Assembly: GCF_003945385.1 (NCBI RefSeq)
Contig: NZ_AP018920.1
Location: 4,836,001-4,900,000 of the forward strand
DNA length: 64,000 nt
Source: Pseudonocardia autotrophica
Lineage (GTDB): Bacteria > Actinomycetota > Actinomycetes > Mycobacteriales > Pseudonocardiaceae
Direction: 5' to 3'
The translations under genes and the position numbers were made by a program. Below are positions 52,330 through 61,450 of the stretch, piece by piece. Each line of letters starts with the position of its first letter. Positions within the stretch are counted from its first letter, which is position 1. Under the pieces are notes generated by a model. That model was given only the letters and a program-made list of their open reading frames with translations, was not told the DNA's origin and did not search any database.

Positions 52330-52938
52330 GTGACCGTCCACTCGCGAGTCCTCGACGTCGTCCGGCTGCTCGCCAAGGTCTTCATCTGGTTCGTCGTGCT
52401 CGGACTGATGGTGCCTGCGTACAAGCTCGTGTCGGTGCTGATCGGCGGCGTGTTCGTGGGGTGGCCGTCGTTCGTGTTCGAGCTCGGCGACGATCGGCTG
52501 CCGTTGGCCCCGGATGCGAACATGGTGGAGGGGACGCTGCTGGTCGTCGGGCGCAGCCAGGCGTTCCTGGGAGCGGTGGCCGTCGAGCTCGACGCCGTGT
52601 TCACCGTCGGCTATCCGATGTTGATCGCCGTTCTGGCGGTGCGCGCTCTGGACCTGGCTCGCAGTGACGGCCCCTTCAGCGAGGCGATGCCGACGCGCCT
52701 GGGCCGGCTGGGCTGGGCCCTGGTGGCGCAGCCGGTGAGCGCGGCCGCTCAGGCCCTGTGCACGGCGCAGCTGAGAAGCACCGTGCTGGCCGGGTCCACG
52801 TTCGGCGACGAGTTCTCCAGCGCCTTCGGTGATGCGCTCACGTGGGCGGCGATCGCCTCCGGGGCCGGGATCCTGGTGTTCCGCTCGATCATCATCGAAG
52901 GGGTCGGGATGCGCCGGGACCTCGACGGGACGGTGTAG
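52330..52938 (+). CDS. DUF2975-like membrane protein
   Basis: A 202-residue protein with four membrane helices: LLAKVFIWFVVLGLMVPAYK, the region around residue 90 (AVFTVGYPMLIAVLAVRAL), and two more in the C-terminal half. RSDGPFSEAMPTRLGRLGWA is the loop that marks DUF2975 proteins. Start at GTG 52330. It is followed three bases later by a small XRE-type regulator, the standard partner of this family. Function unknown. Confidence 0.77.
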   Translation: MTVHSRVLDVVRLLAKVFIWFVVLGLMVPAYKLVSVLIGGVFVGWPSFVFELGDDRLPLAPDANMVEGTLLVVGRSQAFLGAVAVELDAVFTVGYPMLIAVLAVRALDLARSDGPFSEAMPTRLGRLGWALVAQPVSAAAQALCTAQLRSTVLAGSTFGDEFSSAFGDALTWAAIASGAGILVFRSIIIEGVGMRRDLDGTV

Positions 52939-52940
52939 CC

Positions 52941-53165
52941 GTGCCACCACGCACGACGGGCACCATCAGGGTCGGTCTCGATGCACTGCTCGCCGAGCGA
53001 GGCATGACGGTGACCGAGTTGGCGCGCCGGGTCGGGATCACGCACGCGAACCTGTCCGTATTGAAGAACGGGCATGCTCGCGCGATCCGGTTCTCCACCC
53101 TGGCAGCTCTCTGCGAGGAGCTCGACTGTCAGCCCGGGGACCTGATGGCGTACCGCTCGGACTGA
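52941..53165 (+). CDS. Small XRE-family regulator (YozG-like)
   Basis: A 74-residue protein made of one Cro/C1-type HTH: LLAERGMTVTELARRVGITH, NLSVLKNGHARAIRF and CEELDCQPGDLMAY. YozG-type regulators accompany DUF2975 membrane proteins. It starts at GTG 52941 and probably represses its own operon through the ATCGATAT repeats. Confidence 0.88.
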   Translation: MPPRTTGTIRVGLDALLAERGMTVTELARRVGITHANLSVLKNGHARAIRFSTLAALCEELDCQPGDLMAYRSD

Positions 53166-53167
53166 GC

Positions 53168-53207
53168 GATCCCCGGTCCGGTCCCGCGTGCTCCGGAACC
53201 CGGGATC
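53168..53207. terminator. Hairpin between convergent genes
   Basis: GATCCCCGGTCCGG pairs imperfectly with CCGGAACCCGGGATC. It lies between the stops of the XRE gene and the convergent TAP-like hydrolase and could serve both. Confidence 0.5.
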
Positions 53208-53216
53208 ACCGCCGGC

Positions 53217-54431
53217 TCAGCTGCCCAGCGTGTCGAGTGCGATGCCGGCCCGCATCAGCGGGCCCAGCAGGGCGGACGGCCCGCGCTTCGGGAGCGCGGC
53301 GAGCCGGCCCGCCAGCTTCGGCAACGCACGGTGCGCGCCGGCCTCCATCACGTGCGCGACATTCAGCGCCGCGAGCCGGTGGGTGTCCAGCGCGCTGTGG
53401 CCGTGTGCCGCGATCGGGACCAGCACGGCGTCGGGCAGCAGCTCGGTGACCCGCTCGGCGACCGGTCGTGGCGTGCGCAGATCCCGGTCGCCGGACACCA
53501 CCGCGACCGGCCAACCGAAGTGGTCCAGCTCGGCCGCGACGTCGTAGGGCGGGGTGCGCGGCTCCGCCGCCGGGGCTCGCGCGAACAGCCGCTGCGGATC
53601 GAGCACATGCCCGTCCGGCGGGGCGTCGAAGCCGAGCTCGCTCTGCCCGATCGGCCGGACCAGGTCGGGCTCGAACACCATCGGCTGCCCGGTCGGCGAC
53701 TCGACCTCCGCCCGGCCGAGCCCGGCGATCCGGGCCCAGCTGCGTCGGCCCCGGCCGCGCAGGCGCGCCTCGAGCAGCCGCTCCAGCGGCGCGGTGCCCG
53801 CGAACTCGTACACGTGCTGGACCACACCGGACAGGTCCAGCGGGTCCTCCCCCGCGGCGGCGAGTTCCCGGACCAGCGCCGCGCACCGGGCCGTCGCCGG
53901 ATGGTGCCCGTCCCAGAACAGCGCGCGCAGGTGCGCCCGGACCTCGGCGATGTCACCGGCGTCCAGGCCCGGCGAGTCGAGCACCATCGCCGCGATCCGG
54001 TCCGGGTGCCGGATCGCGAACACCTGGGCCAGGTAGCTGCCGTACGAGGTGCCGTAGACGATCGCCCGCGGCACCCCCGCCGCATCCAGCACCGCCGCCA
54101 GGTCGTCGGCCGCCGCGGTGCTGGTGACGTCGTCGACGGTCAGGTCCGCCCCGGTCGAGTCGTGCCGGGACAACCCGACACCACGATGCTCCACCATGAT
54201 CAGATCCAGGCCGCGGCGCACCGCGGCCCGGCGCAGTCCCCGGTAGGGCAGCACCGAGGCCAGCCCCGGGCCGCCCGGGATCGCCAGCACCGGCGTCCGC
54301 TCGCCGGGACCGGAGCGCGCCCAGGCCAGCGGCAGCTCCCGGCCGCCGTCCAGCGGGCGCGGCACCCGGCCGCCGAAGCGCGCCACCTCGGCCTGCCCCA
54401 TCGACGTCCACGCGGCTGTCGGGTCCCCCAT
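53217..54431 (-). CDS. Alpha/beta hydrolase, proline iminopeptidase/TAP-like
   Basis: A 404-residue hydrolase. LAIPGGPGLASVLPYRGL is the oxyanion HGGPG-type motif (Ile in place of His). VEHRGVGLSRHD, the nucleophile GTSYGSYLAQ, Asp in VVSGDRDLRTP and His in IAAHGHSALDTHR complete the triad. Proteins of this group release N-terminal proline or hydrolyse amides and esters. It has no signal peptide, so it is cytoplasmic. ATG 54431 follows a GGGGGGG stretch. Confidence 0.83.
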   Translation of the reverse strand: MGDPTAAWTSMGQAEVARFGGRVPRPLDGGRELPLAWARSGPGERTPVLAIPGGPGLASVLPYRGLRRAAVRRGLDLIMVEHRGVGLSRHDSTGADLTVDDVTSTAAADDLAAVLDAAGVPRAIVYGTSYGSYLAQVFAIRHPDRIAAMVLDSPGLDAGDIAEVRAHLRALFWDGHHPATARCAALVRELAAAGEDPLDLSGVVQHVYEFAGTAPLERLLEARLRGRGRRSWARIAGLGRAEVESPTGQPMVFEPDLVRPIGQSELGFDAPPDGHVLDPQRLFARAPAAEPRTPPYDVAAELDHFGWPVAVVSGDRDLRTPRPVAERVTELLPDAVLVPIAAHGHSALDTHRLAALNVAHVMEAGAHRALPKLAGRLAALPKRGPSALLGPLMRAGIALDTLGS

Positions 54432-54494
54432 CGTCGCCCCCCCTCGTCGTGTACCCCGATGATCCACGAACGAAGGGTCCGCCGCGTTCCCGGT

Positions 54495-55736
54495 TCAGCC
54501 CTGGCCTGCCGGGGCACCGACCCGGCGCAGTACCAGCGCCAGCGCGAGTGCCGCCAGCAGCAGCACACTGACGTAACCCGCCAGCGCGGACCAGCCGCCG
54601 TGGTCGAAGGCGATCCCACCGGCCGCGCCGCCGACGCTGGAGCCCGCGTAGTAGCCGACCAGGTACAGCGACGACGCCTGTGCGGGCACGGCACCGGGGA
54701 GCAGCCGGGAGCGGCGGCCGACCCAGCTGCTGGCCACCGAGTGCGCACCGAAGAAGCCGACCGTGATCATCACCAGTCCGGCGAGCACCGAGCCCAGGAC
54801 GTCCGGCACCGTCACCCACACCCCGGCCAGCGCGAGCAGGGTGGCCGACCACAACACCGGACGACGGCCGAACCGGTCCCCCAGCCGACCGGCCCGGGTG
54901 GACGCCCAGCTGCCCGCCAGGTAGCCGAGGAACACCAGGCCCACCAGCGTGCCGGGCAGCGAGAACGGCGCCGCGAGCAGCCGGAACCCGAGGTAGTTGT
55001 AGACCGTCACGAACGCGCCCATCAGCAGGAACGCCATCCCGAACAGGCACAGCAGTCCCGGATCGGTGAGGTGCCGGCGCAACGGCCCGCCGAGGTCGCG
55101 CAACCGGGTCCGGGACGGGGTGGGTGCGGTCGCCGGCGGCAGCAGCAGCCGGAACGCGACGGTCGCCAGCACCGACAGCGCGCCGACGGCGGCGAGCCCG
55201 GCCCGCCAGCCGCCGAACTCGGCCACCCAGGCCGCGACGAGCCGGCCGGACAGCCCGCCGAGCGTGTTGCCCGCGATCAGCAGGCCGACCGCGCCGCCGA
55301 GATGCCGCCCGGAGACCTCGTGGGTCAGGTGCGCCATGGACAGCGCGGGCAGCGCCGCGAGTGCCACCCCCTGGAGCGCCCGGACCGCGACGAGGGTCTC
55401 GAAGGTCGGCGCCAGCGGGGCCAGCAGCGCGAGCACGGCCGAAACCGCGAGCGCCCACGTCATCACCCGGGCCCGGCCCCACGCCTCGGTGACGGCCGAG
55501 AGCGGGAGCACGGCGAGCGCCAGCGCGCCGGTCGTCGCCGAGAGCACCAGGCTGGCCCTCGACGAGCTGACACCGAACTCGGCGGACAACGCCGGCAGCA
55601 GCCCCTGCACGCTGTAGACCAGCACGAACGTCGCCATCCCGGACAGCCACAGCGCGGCGCCGAGCCGCCGGTAGCCCGGCGAACCGCGCTCGTGCGGCGG
55701 GGCGGCGAGCGCGGCGGGACGTTCGGTCGTTGTCAT
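54495..55736 (-). CDS. MFS transporter (AraJ/YnfM-like)
   Basis: A 413-residue exporter with 12 helices. LWLSGMATFVLVYSVQGLLP begins helix 1; LSATTGALALAVLPLSAVTE leads into motif A and RALQGVALAALPALSMAHL is motif B. GRLGDRFGRRPVLW repeats motif A in the second half. It diverges from a LysR gene over a 68-bp spacer and is therefore the likely target of that regulator. Substrate unknown. Confidence 0.88.
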   Translation of the reverse strand: MTTTERPAALAAPPHERGSPGYRRLGAALWLSGMATFVLVYSVQGLLPALSAEFGVSSSRASLVLSATTGALALAVLPLSAVTEAWGRARVMTWALAVSAVLALLAPLAPTFETLVAVRALQGVALAALPALSMAHLTHEVSGRHLGGAVGLLIAGNTLGGLSGRLVAAWVAEFGGWRAGLAAVGALSVLATVAFRLLLPPATAPTPSRTRLRDLGGPLRRHLTDPGLLCLFGMAFLLMGAFVTVYNYLGFRLLAAPFSLPGTLVGLVFLGYLAGSWASTRAGRLGDRFGRRPVLWSATLLALAGVWVTVPDVLGSVLAGLVMITVGFFGAHSVASSWVGRRSRLLPGAVPAQASSLYLVGYYAGSSVGGAAGGIAFDHGGWSALAGYVSVLLLAALALALVLRRVGAPAGQG

Positions 55737-55774
55737 CGCACACGACCGTAGGCCGGACCGCTGCGATGCGTCCA

Positions 55775-55811
55775 ATGCATGTGCTGGACATTTACCATGC
55801 AGATATGCATG
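55775..55811. promoter_or_regulatory. Paired ATGCATG sites between MFS and lysR
   Basis: ATGCATG at 55775-55781 and again at 55805-55811, exactly 30 bp apart (three helical turns). The second covers the lysR start codon. Such phasing fits LysR recognition and activation sites. Confidence 0.45.
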
Positions 55812-56722
55812 AGTTGCTGGCACCGGCGCTGCACCGCTTCGTCGCCGTCGCGCAGGACGGGAACCTGACCCGCGCGGCCGAGCGGATCGGCGTGCCGCAG
55901 CCGACGCTGTCCCGCTCGATCGCCCGCCTGGAGGACGATCTGGGCATCGCGCTGTTCCGGCGGGTCGGCCGCGGCCTGCGGCTGACCCCGGCCGGCCGCA
56001 CCCTGCAGACCAGGGCGGAGGCGGCGCTGGCCGAGCTCGCGGCGGCCACCGCCGAGCTGGCAGGCGACGCGGACCCGGCGACCGGCCTGGTCACCCTCGG
56101 CTTCCTCGGCACGCTCGGCCCCGAGGTGGTGCCCCGGATCCTGCGCGGCTTCCGCGACGCACACCCGCGGATCCGGATCGACCTCGTCCAGACCCAGCAC
56201 GCGGCACTGCTCGACCGGGTCCGCGACGGCACCGTCGACCTGGCCCTGACCTCGCCGATGCCCGACGAACCGGGCCTGGTCGCGAACGCGCTCGCCGAGG
56301 AGGAACTGCGGCTCACGGTGCCGTCCGGCCACCGGCTGGCGGACGAGCCGGTCGCCGATCTCGCTGAGGTGGCCGGCGAGCCGTTCCTCCAGTTCGCCCG
56401 CGGGTACGGGCTGCACGGCATCGTCCGCGCCTGGTGCGAGCAGGCCGGGTTCCGGCCGCGGGTGGCGTTCGAGGGCGGCGAGACGGCGACCCTGCGCGGC
56501 CTGGTCGGCGCCGGTCTGGGGGTGGCGCTGCTGCCGCTCGGGCCGGACGTCCCCGGCGTCGTCCAGCTGCCGGTCCGCACGCCGCGCACCGTCCGCACGC
56601 TCGGGATGGTGCATGCCGCCGGTGGCCGCCGGACCGTGCCCGTCCGCGACCTGTGCGACTTCGTCGCCGAGCACGGTCCGCGGCTGCTCGGCCCGGATCC
56701 TCGGGCTACCGTCGGACGATGA
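55805..56722 (+). CDS. LysR-family transcriptional regulator
   Basis: A 305-residue regulator. The winged HTH is FVAVAQDGNLTRAAERIGVP, then QPTLSRSIARLEDDLGIALF. The co-inducer domain contains LGFLGTLGPEVVPRILRGF and a second lobe with VGAGLGVALLPLG. Its ATG overlaps a likely binding site. The end overlaps the metal-receptor gene at ATGA, so it controls the divergent MFS gene and is co-translated with the receptor. Confidence 0.9.
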   Translation: MHELLAPALHRFVAVAQDGNLTRAAERIGVPQPTLSRSIARLEDDLGIALFRRVGRGLRLTPAGRTLQTRAEAALAELAAATAELAGDADPATGLVTLGFLGTLGPEVVPRILRGFRDAHPRIRIDLVQTQHAALLDRVRDGTVDLALTSPMPDEPGLVANALAEEELRLTVPSGHRLADEPVADLAEVAGEPFLQFARGYGLHGIVRAWCEQAGFRPRVAFEGGETATLRGLVGAGLGVALLPLGPDVPGVVQLPVRTPRTVRTLGMVHAAGGRRTVPVRDLCDFVAEHGPRLLGPDPRATVGR

Positions 56723-57483
56723 CCCCGGTGATCGACGACGAGGGCACCGCGGTGCCCGTTCCCGGCGAGGTACGACGGGTGGTGTCGCTGGTGCCATCGC
56801 TGACCGAGGCGGTCGAGGCCACCGCCCCCGGCCTGGTGGTCGGCGCGACCGACTGGTGCACCCACCCGTCCGACCTGGCCGCCGAGCGGGTCCGCGGCAC
56901 CAAGAACCCGGACGTCGAGCGGATCGTCGCGCTCGCCCCGGATCTCGTGCTGGCCAACCAGGAGGAGAACCGGCCGCCGGACCTGGCCGCGCTGCGCGCC
57001 GCCGGCCTGGCCGTGTACGTCACCGACATCCGCGACGTCGACGGCGGGCTCACCTCGCTGGGCCGGCTGCTCACCGCCTGCCGGCTCGACGAGCCGGGGT
57101 GGCTGCGCGAGGCACACCAGCTGTGGGGCGCGATCCGGCCGTCCTCGCCACGGCGCCGGGTGGTCGTCCCGATCTGGCGGAAGCCCTGGATGGCGGTCGG
57201 TTCGGACACCTTCACCGGCGCTGTGCTGGACCGGCTCGGGTTCGACAACGTGCTCGCCGGCTCCGCCGAGCGCTACCCGCGCATCGATCCGGCCGAGCTG
57301 CCCCCGCACGATCTGGTGGTGCTGCCCGACGAGCCGTACCTGTTCACCGCCGACGACGGCCCGGAGGCGTTCGGCGCACCGTCCGCCCTGGTCAGCGGGC
57401 GACTTCTGACCTGGTACGGCCCCAGCCTGGTGGAGGCGGCGCGGGAGCTGCCCGGCGCGCTGGGCCTACCGGCCCGCACCTGA
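56719..57483 (+). CDS. Helical-backbone metal receptor (BtuF-like) without signal peptide
   Basis: A 254-residue class III solute-binding fold: RVVSLVPSLTEAVEA, VVGATDWCTHP, GTKNPDVERIVALAPDLVLA and a second lobe with WMAVGSDTFTGAVLDRLGFD. These match the cobalamin/iron-siderophore receptor group. Yet the protein starts directly at the first strand, with no signal peptide or lipobox, and no permease or ATPase lies nearby. It is therefore probably cytoplasmic and may bind a cobalamin- or heme-like ligand as a sensor or carrier. Coupled at ATGA to lysR. Confidence 0.8.
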   Translation: MTPVIDDEGTAVPVPGEVRRVVSLVPSLTEAVEATAPGLVVGATDWCTHPSDLAAERVRGTKNPDVERIVALAPDLVLANQEENRPPDLAALRAAGLAVYVTDIRDVDGGLTSLGRLLTACRLDEPGWLREAHQLWGAIRPSSPRRRVVVPIWRKPWMAVGSDTFTGAVLDRLGFDNVLAGSAERYPRIDPAELPPHDLVVLPDEPYLFTADDGPEAFGAPSALVSGRLLTWYGPSLVEAARELPGALGLPART

Positions 57484-57513
57484 GGCCCGGCGGGGCCCCG
57501 GCGCGGGCCCGGC

Positions 57514-59061
57514 TCAGGACCGGAGCAGGTCGGCGCACTTCTCGCCGATCATCATGGTGGTGATGTTCGGGTTGATCGCCGGCAGGAACGGCATCGCCGA
57601 GGCGTCCGCGACCCGCAGGTTGGTCACGCCGCGCACCCGCAGCCGGTGATCGAGGACGGCCGCCGGGTCGTCGTCGGTGCCCATCTTCGCAGTGCACGCC
57701 GGGTGGTAGACGGTGTTGTGGGTCTTGGAGATGTAGTCGGCCAGCTCGTCGTCGGTGACGGCGTCCGGGCCGGGTGCCAGCTCCGCGGCGATCCACTCCT
57801 TCAGTGCGGGCTGCTCGGCGATCCGCCGGGCCAGCCGGATCCCCTCGGTCATCACCCGCATGTCGTGGCCCTCGGGATCGGTGAAGTACCGCGGATCGAC
57901 GCGGGCCCGGTCCCGGAAGTCGCGGGTGCGCAGCCGCACCGTGCCCCGCGACCGGCCGCGGGTGACGTTCGGGGTCAGGCAGAACCCGTTGTCGGTGGTC
58001 GGGTAGCCCCAGCGCAGCGTGTTCATGTCGAACGGCACCGAGCCGTAGTGCATCATCAGGTCCGGCCGGTCCAGCCCCGGGTCGGTGCGGTGGAACAGGC
58101 CGATCTCCCACCACTGGGTCGATTCGGTCACCATCGGGCGTGCCGCGTCCCAGAAGACCAGGCCCTCCACGTGGTCGTCCAGGTTGGACCCGACGCCGGG
58201 TGCGTCCACCCGCACGTCGATGCCGAACTCGCGCAGGTGCCCGGCCGGCCCGATGCCCGAGAGCATGAGCAGCTTCGGGGTGTCGATCGCGCCCGCCGAG
58301 AGGATCACCTCGCGGTCGGCGTGCACCGTCTCGCGGCCCGGGCCGATCCCGCGCTGGTACTCGACGCCGGTCGCCCGGTTGCCCTCGAAGAGCACCTGCG
58401 AGGCCCAGCAGTCGGTCCGGACCTCCAGGTTCGGCCGTGAGTCCAGGATCGGGTGCAGGTAGGACGCCGACGACGACGCCCGCGTCCCGTCCGGGAAGGA
58501 GTTGATCTGGAAGTACCCGGCGCCGTCGGTGACCGTCGTGCCCTCGTTGAACCGCACGGTCGGCATCCCGACCGCGGCCGCGGCCTCCAGCACGGCATTG
58601 CCGCACGGGTCGTGCGGCGGGATCTGCATGAGATTGACCGGGCCGGAGCGGCCGTGCCCGTCCCACTCCCCGTCGTTGGTCTCCAGGCGGGCGATCAGCG
58701 GCCAGCACTCGTCGGCCGACCAGCCGGTCAGCCCGGACGCGGCCCACTCGTCGAGGTCCTCGCGCGGGGTCCAGAACGCGATGCACGAGTTGTGCGACGA
58801 GCAGCCGCCGAGCACCTTCGCCCTGGCGTGCCGCATGTGCGAGTTGCCGCGCTCCTGCGGCTCGACCGGGTAGTCCCAGTCGTAGCCGGAGTCGAGCAGG
58901 TTCATCCAGTCGGCGAGCCGCAGGATGGCCTGGTCGCCGACGTCCGACGGGCCGGCCTCCAGCAGCAGCACCCGGGTCGACGGGTCCTCGGACAGCCGCG
59001 CGGCGAGCGCGCATCCGGCCGAGCCGCCACCCACGACGACGTAGTCGAACCGGTCGCTCAT
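57514..59061 (-). CDS. betA: GMC oxidoreductase, probable choline dehydrogenase
   Basis: A 515-residue FAD enzyme of the glucose-methanol-choline family. VVVGGGSAGCALAARLSEDP is the FAD motif near residue 8; ARAKVLGGCSSHNSCIAFW is GMC signature 1 and VILSAGAIDTPKLLMLSGIG signature 2. VYHPACTAKMG holds the catalytic His and PAINPNITTMMIGEK the Asn of the active-site pair. Choline oxidation to betaine aldehyde is inferred from the coupled aldehyde dehydrogenase; other alcohols are possible. Its ATG overlaps the aldehyde dehydrogenase stop. Confidence 0.8.
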   Translation of the reverse strand: MSDRFDYVVVGGGSAGCALAARLSEDPSTRVLLLEAGPSDVGDQAILRLADWMNLLDSGYDWDYPVEPQERGNSHMRHARAKVLGGCSSHNSCIAFWTPREDLDEWAASGLTGWSADECWPLIARLETNDGEWDGHGRSGPVNLMQIPPHDPCGNAVLEAAAAVGMPTVRFNEGTTVTDGAGYFQINSFPDGTRASSSASYLHPILDSRPNLEVRTDCWASQVLFEGNRATGVEYQRGIGPGRETVHADREVILSAGAIDTPKLLMLSGIGPAGHLREFGIDVRVDAPGVGSNLDDHVEGLVFWDAARPMVTESTQWWEIGLFHRTDPGLDRPDLMMHYGSVPFDMNTLRWGYPTTDNGFCLTPNVTRGRSRGTVRLRTRDFRDRARVDPRYFTDPEGHDMRVMTEGIRLARRIAEQPALKEWIAAELAPGPDAVTDDELADYISKTHNTVYHPACTAKMGTDDDPAAVLDHRLRVRGVTNLRVADASAMPFLPAINPNITTMMIGEKCADLLRS

Positions 59062-60560
59062 GCCCGGCCTCCCTCGGTGCTCCCGGCGAACCAGCGCTGC
59101 GGCTCGGGCGCGGTGTTGTGCCAGATGTGCTTGATCTCCTGGTACTCGGCCAGCCCGGTCGGACCGAGCTCACGGCCGTTGCCGGAACGGCCCATGCCGC
59201 CCCACTCCGCCCCCGGGAAGTACGGGTGGAAGTCGTTGATCCACACGGTGCCGTGACGCAGCGCGTTCGCGACCCGGTTGGCGCGCCCCATGTCCTGGGT
59301 GAACACCGCGCCCGCGAGGCCGTACTCGGTGTCGTTGCCGAGCCGGATCGCCTCGGCCTCGGTGCTGAACCGCTCGACCGTGAGCAGCGGGCCGAAGGTC
59401 TCCTCCCCGATCAGCCGCGAGCCGGGAGCCAGGTCGGTGATCACGGTCGGCAGGTAGAAGTAGCCGTCCTTCAGCTCCGGGTCGTCCGGCCGGGCGCCGC
59501 CGCAGCGGATCGTCGCCCCCTCCGAACGGGCCGCCGCGACGAAGTCCTCGATCTTGGCCAGGTGCGCGGCGGACACCAGCGGGCCGACCTCGACACCGTC
59601 GGCCAATCCGTTGCCGAGCCGGATCAGCTGCGCCCGGCGGACGATCTCGTCGACCACGGCATCCGCGATCGAGTCCTCGATGATCAGCCGCGCACCGGCC
59701 GAGCAGACCTGCCCGGAGTGCAGGAACACCGCGAGCATCGCGTAGTCCACGGCCAGCTCGAAGTCGGTGTCGGCGAAGACGATGTTCGGGTTCTTCCCGC
59801 CGAGCTCGACGGCGGTGCGCTTCACCGTCTCCGCCGAGGCCCGGATGATCGCCCGCCCGGTGTTCAGCCCGCCGGTGAACGACACCATGTCGACGTCGTC
59901 GTGCTCGGTCAGCGGGGCGCCCACCGACGGGCCGTCGCCGAGCACGATGTTGACCACGCCGGGCGGGATCCCGGCCTCCGCGCACAGCTCGACCAGCTTG
60001 ACCGACGTCAGCGGGGTCACCTCGCTGGGCTTGATCACCATCGTGTTCCCGGCGGCGATCGCCGGGGCGACCTTCCAGGACAGCTGCAGCAGCGGGTAGT
60101 TCCACGGCGTGATCAGCGCGCAGACGCCGATCGGCTCGTGCACGATCCGGGACACCACGGTGCTGCTGCCGGTGTCCACGATCCGTCCGGCGTCCTTGTC
60201 GGCGAGTCCGGCGTAGTAACGGAAGACGGCGGTGACGTCGTCGACGTCCTGCCTGCCCTCGGCGATGGTCTTTCCGGTGTCCAGCGTCTCGGTCCGGGCG
60301 ATCTCCTCCCGGTCCCGGACCAGCAGGTCCGCGATCGTGGAGAGGATCTCGCCGCGCTCGGCGGTGGACGTGGCACGCCACGGCCCGGTGTCGAACGCAC
60401 GGCGGGCGGCGGCGACGGCACGGTCGACGTCGTCCGGCCCGGCCTGGTCGACCTCGGCCACGGTGGAGGCGTCGTACGGGTTGATCACCGGAGCGGTCCC
60501 GGCGGAGCCGCCGGTCCAGGTTCCGTCAATGTAGAGACTCGGCACCGGGGCAGCGTTCAC
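59058..60560 (-). CDS. betB: Aldehyde dehydrogenase, probable betaine aldehyde dehydrogenase
   Basis: A 500-residue NAD(P)-dependent enzyme. ITPWNYPLLQLSWKVAPAIA is the cofactor region; VELGGKNPNIVFAD holds the general-base Glu and HSGQVCSAGARL the catalytic Cys. The C-terminus has HPYFPGAEWGGMGRSGNGRE, the usual betaine aldehyde dehydrogenase-type end. The start is uncertain: GTG 60560 (used here), GTG 60545 or GTG 60611 are in frame and none has a good ribosome site. First gene of the choline oxidation operon, divergent from the IclR gene. Confidence 0.85.
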   Translation of the reverse strand: MNAAPVPSLYIDGTWTGGSAGTAPVINPYDASTVAEVDQAGPDDVDRAVAAARRAFDTGPWRATSTAERGEILSTIADLLVRDREEIARTETLDTGKTIAEGRQDVDDVTAVFRYYAGLADKDAGRIVDTGSSTVVSRIVHEPIGVCALITPWNYPLLQLSWKVAPAIAAGNTMVIKPSEVTPLTSVKLVELCAEAGIPPGVVNIVLGDGPSVGAPLTEHDDVDMVSFTGGLNTGRAIIRASAETVKRTAVELGGKNPNIVFADTDFELAVDYAMLAVFLHSGQVCSAGARLIIEDSIADAVVDEIVRRAQLIRLGNGLADGVEVGPLVSAAHLAKIEDFVAAARSEGATIRCGGARPDDPELKDGYFYLPTVITDLAPGSRLIGEETFGPLLTVERFSTEAEAIRLGNDTEYGLAGAVFTQDMGRANRVANALRHGTVWINDFHPYFPGAEWGGMGRSGNGRELGPTGLAEYQEIKHIWHNTAPEPQRWFAGSTEGGRA

Positions 60561-60573
60561 CTGCGGATGAACG
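60554..60573. promoter_or_regulatory. CGTTCA-N8-TGAACG dyad
   Basis: Perfect 6-bp arms around 8 bases lie over the proposed aldehyde dehydrogenase start, 113 bp from the IclR start. It may be the IclR operator; if so, translation probably begins at the later GTG 60545. Confidence 0.35.
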
Positions 60574-60685
60574 AACGCAAGCCGTGGTCGGAACGGTATG
60601 ACGATCCGCACCGGGTGGGTGAGGGTGACGCCATTCCGCGATGTCCGGGCGGGCGTCCCGCCGACTGCCCGGTTAGGGTTGCGCC

Positions 60686-61450
60686 ATGGGCAACCCGGTG
60701 CGTAGTCGCGAGTCCGGGGTGCAGTCCGTCGATCGCGCGATCACCGTGCTGGAGCTCATCGCCGGGCTCGGCGAGGCCGGGGTCAGCGAACTCGCCGCTG
60801 CGCTCGAGGTGCACAAGTCCACGGCGTTCCGGCTGCTCGGGGCGCTGGAGGAGCACGGCCTGGTCGAGCAGATCGGGGACCGGGGCAAGTACCGGCTCGG
60901 TTTCGGCCTGATCCCGCTCGCCGGCCGGGTAGCCGAGCGCCTGGAGGTCACCACCCAGGGCCGCCCGGTGTGCGACGAGCTCGCCGCCCGGCTCGGCGAG
61001 ACCGTGAACATCGCGATCCCGGACCGCGGCTTCGCCGTGAACGTCGACCAGGCCCGCGGGCCGTCGATGGTCACGACCTACAACTGGCTGGGCCGGATCA
61101 CCCCGATGCACAACACGTCCAGCGGCAAGGTTCTGCTCGCCGCCGCCGTGATCGACGATCCCACGGCGCTGCCCGATGAGGTCCGGCCGGCCGATCGCGC
61201 TGCGCTGTCCGAGGAGCTCGCCGAGGTCGCCGCCGCCGGGTACGCATGGTCGATGGAGGAGCTGGAGACCGGGCTGAACGCGGTCGCCGCACCGGTGCGC
61301 GACCACAGCGGGAGCGTCGTCGCGGCGCTGTCGGTGTCCGGGCCGTCCTACCGGCTCTCGGTCGAACGGATCGAGTTGATCACCCCGGACGTGGTCGCGG
61401 CCGGGCGCGAGATCAGCCGCCGGATGGGCTTCTGGGAGCCACCCGCCTAG
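60686..61450 (+). CDS. IclR-family transcriptional regulator
   Basis: A 254-residue regulator. The HTH reads AGLGEAGVSELAAALEVHKS, then TAFRLLGALEEHGLVEQ. The effector domain has LGETVNIAIPDRGFAVNVDQ, MHNTSSGKVLLAA and GSVVAALSVSGPSYRLS. The spacing of TAGGGT six bases before the ATG and lack of a ribosome site suggest a leaderless message. It most likely controls the divergent choline oxidation genes, a job done by BetI in other bacteria. Confidence 0.9.
   Translation: MGNPVRSRESGVQSVDRAITVLELIAGLGEAGVSELAAALEVHKSTAFRLLGALEEHGLVEQIGDRGKYRLGFGLIPLAGRVAERLEVTTQGRPVCDELAARLGETVNIAIPDRGFAVNVDQARGPSMVTTYNWLGRITPMHNTSSGKVLLAAAVIDDPTALPDEVRPADRAALSEELAEVAAAGYAWSMEELETGLNAVAAPVRDHSGSVVAALSVSGPSYRLSVERIELITPDVVAAGREISRRMGFWEPPA

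Noticed and set aside
53331..55751. Long plus-strand frame opposite the hydrolase and MFS genes
   Set aside because: It spans two real minus-strand genes and their spacer and has low-complexity Arg/Gln-rich sequence typical of antisense frames.
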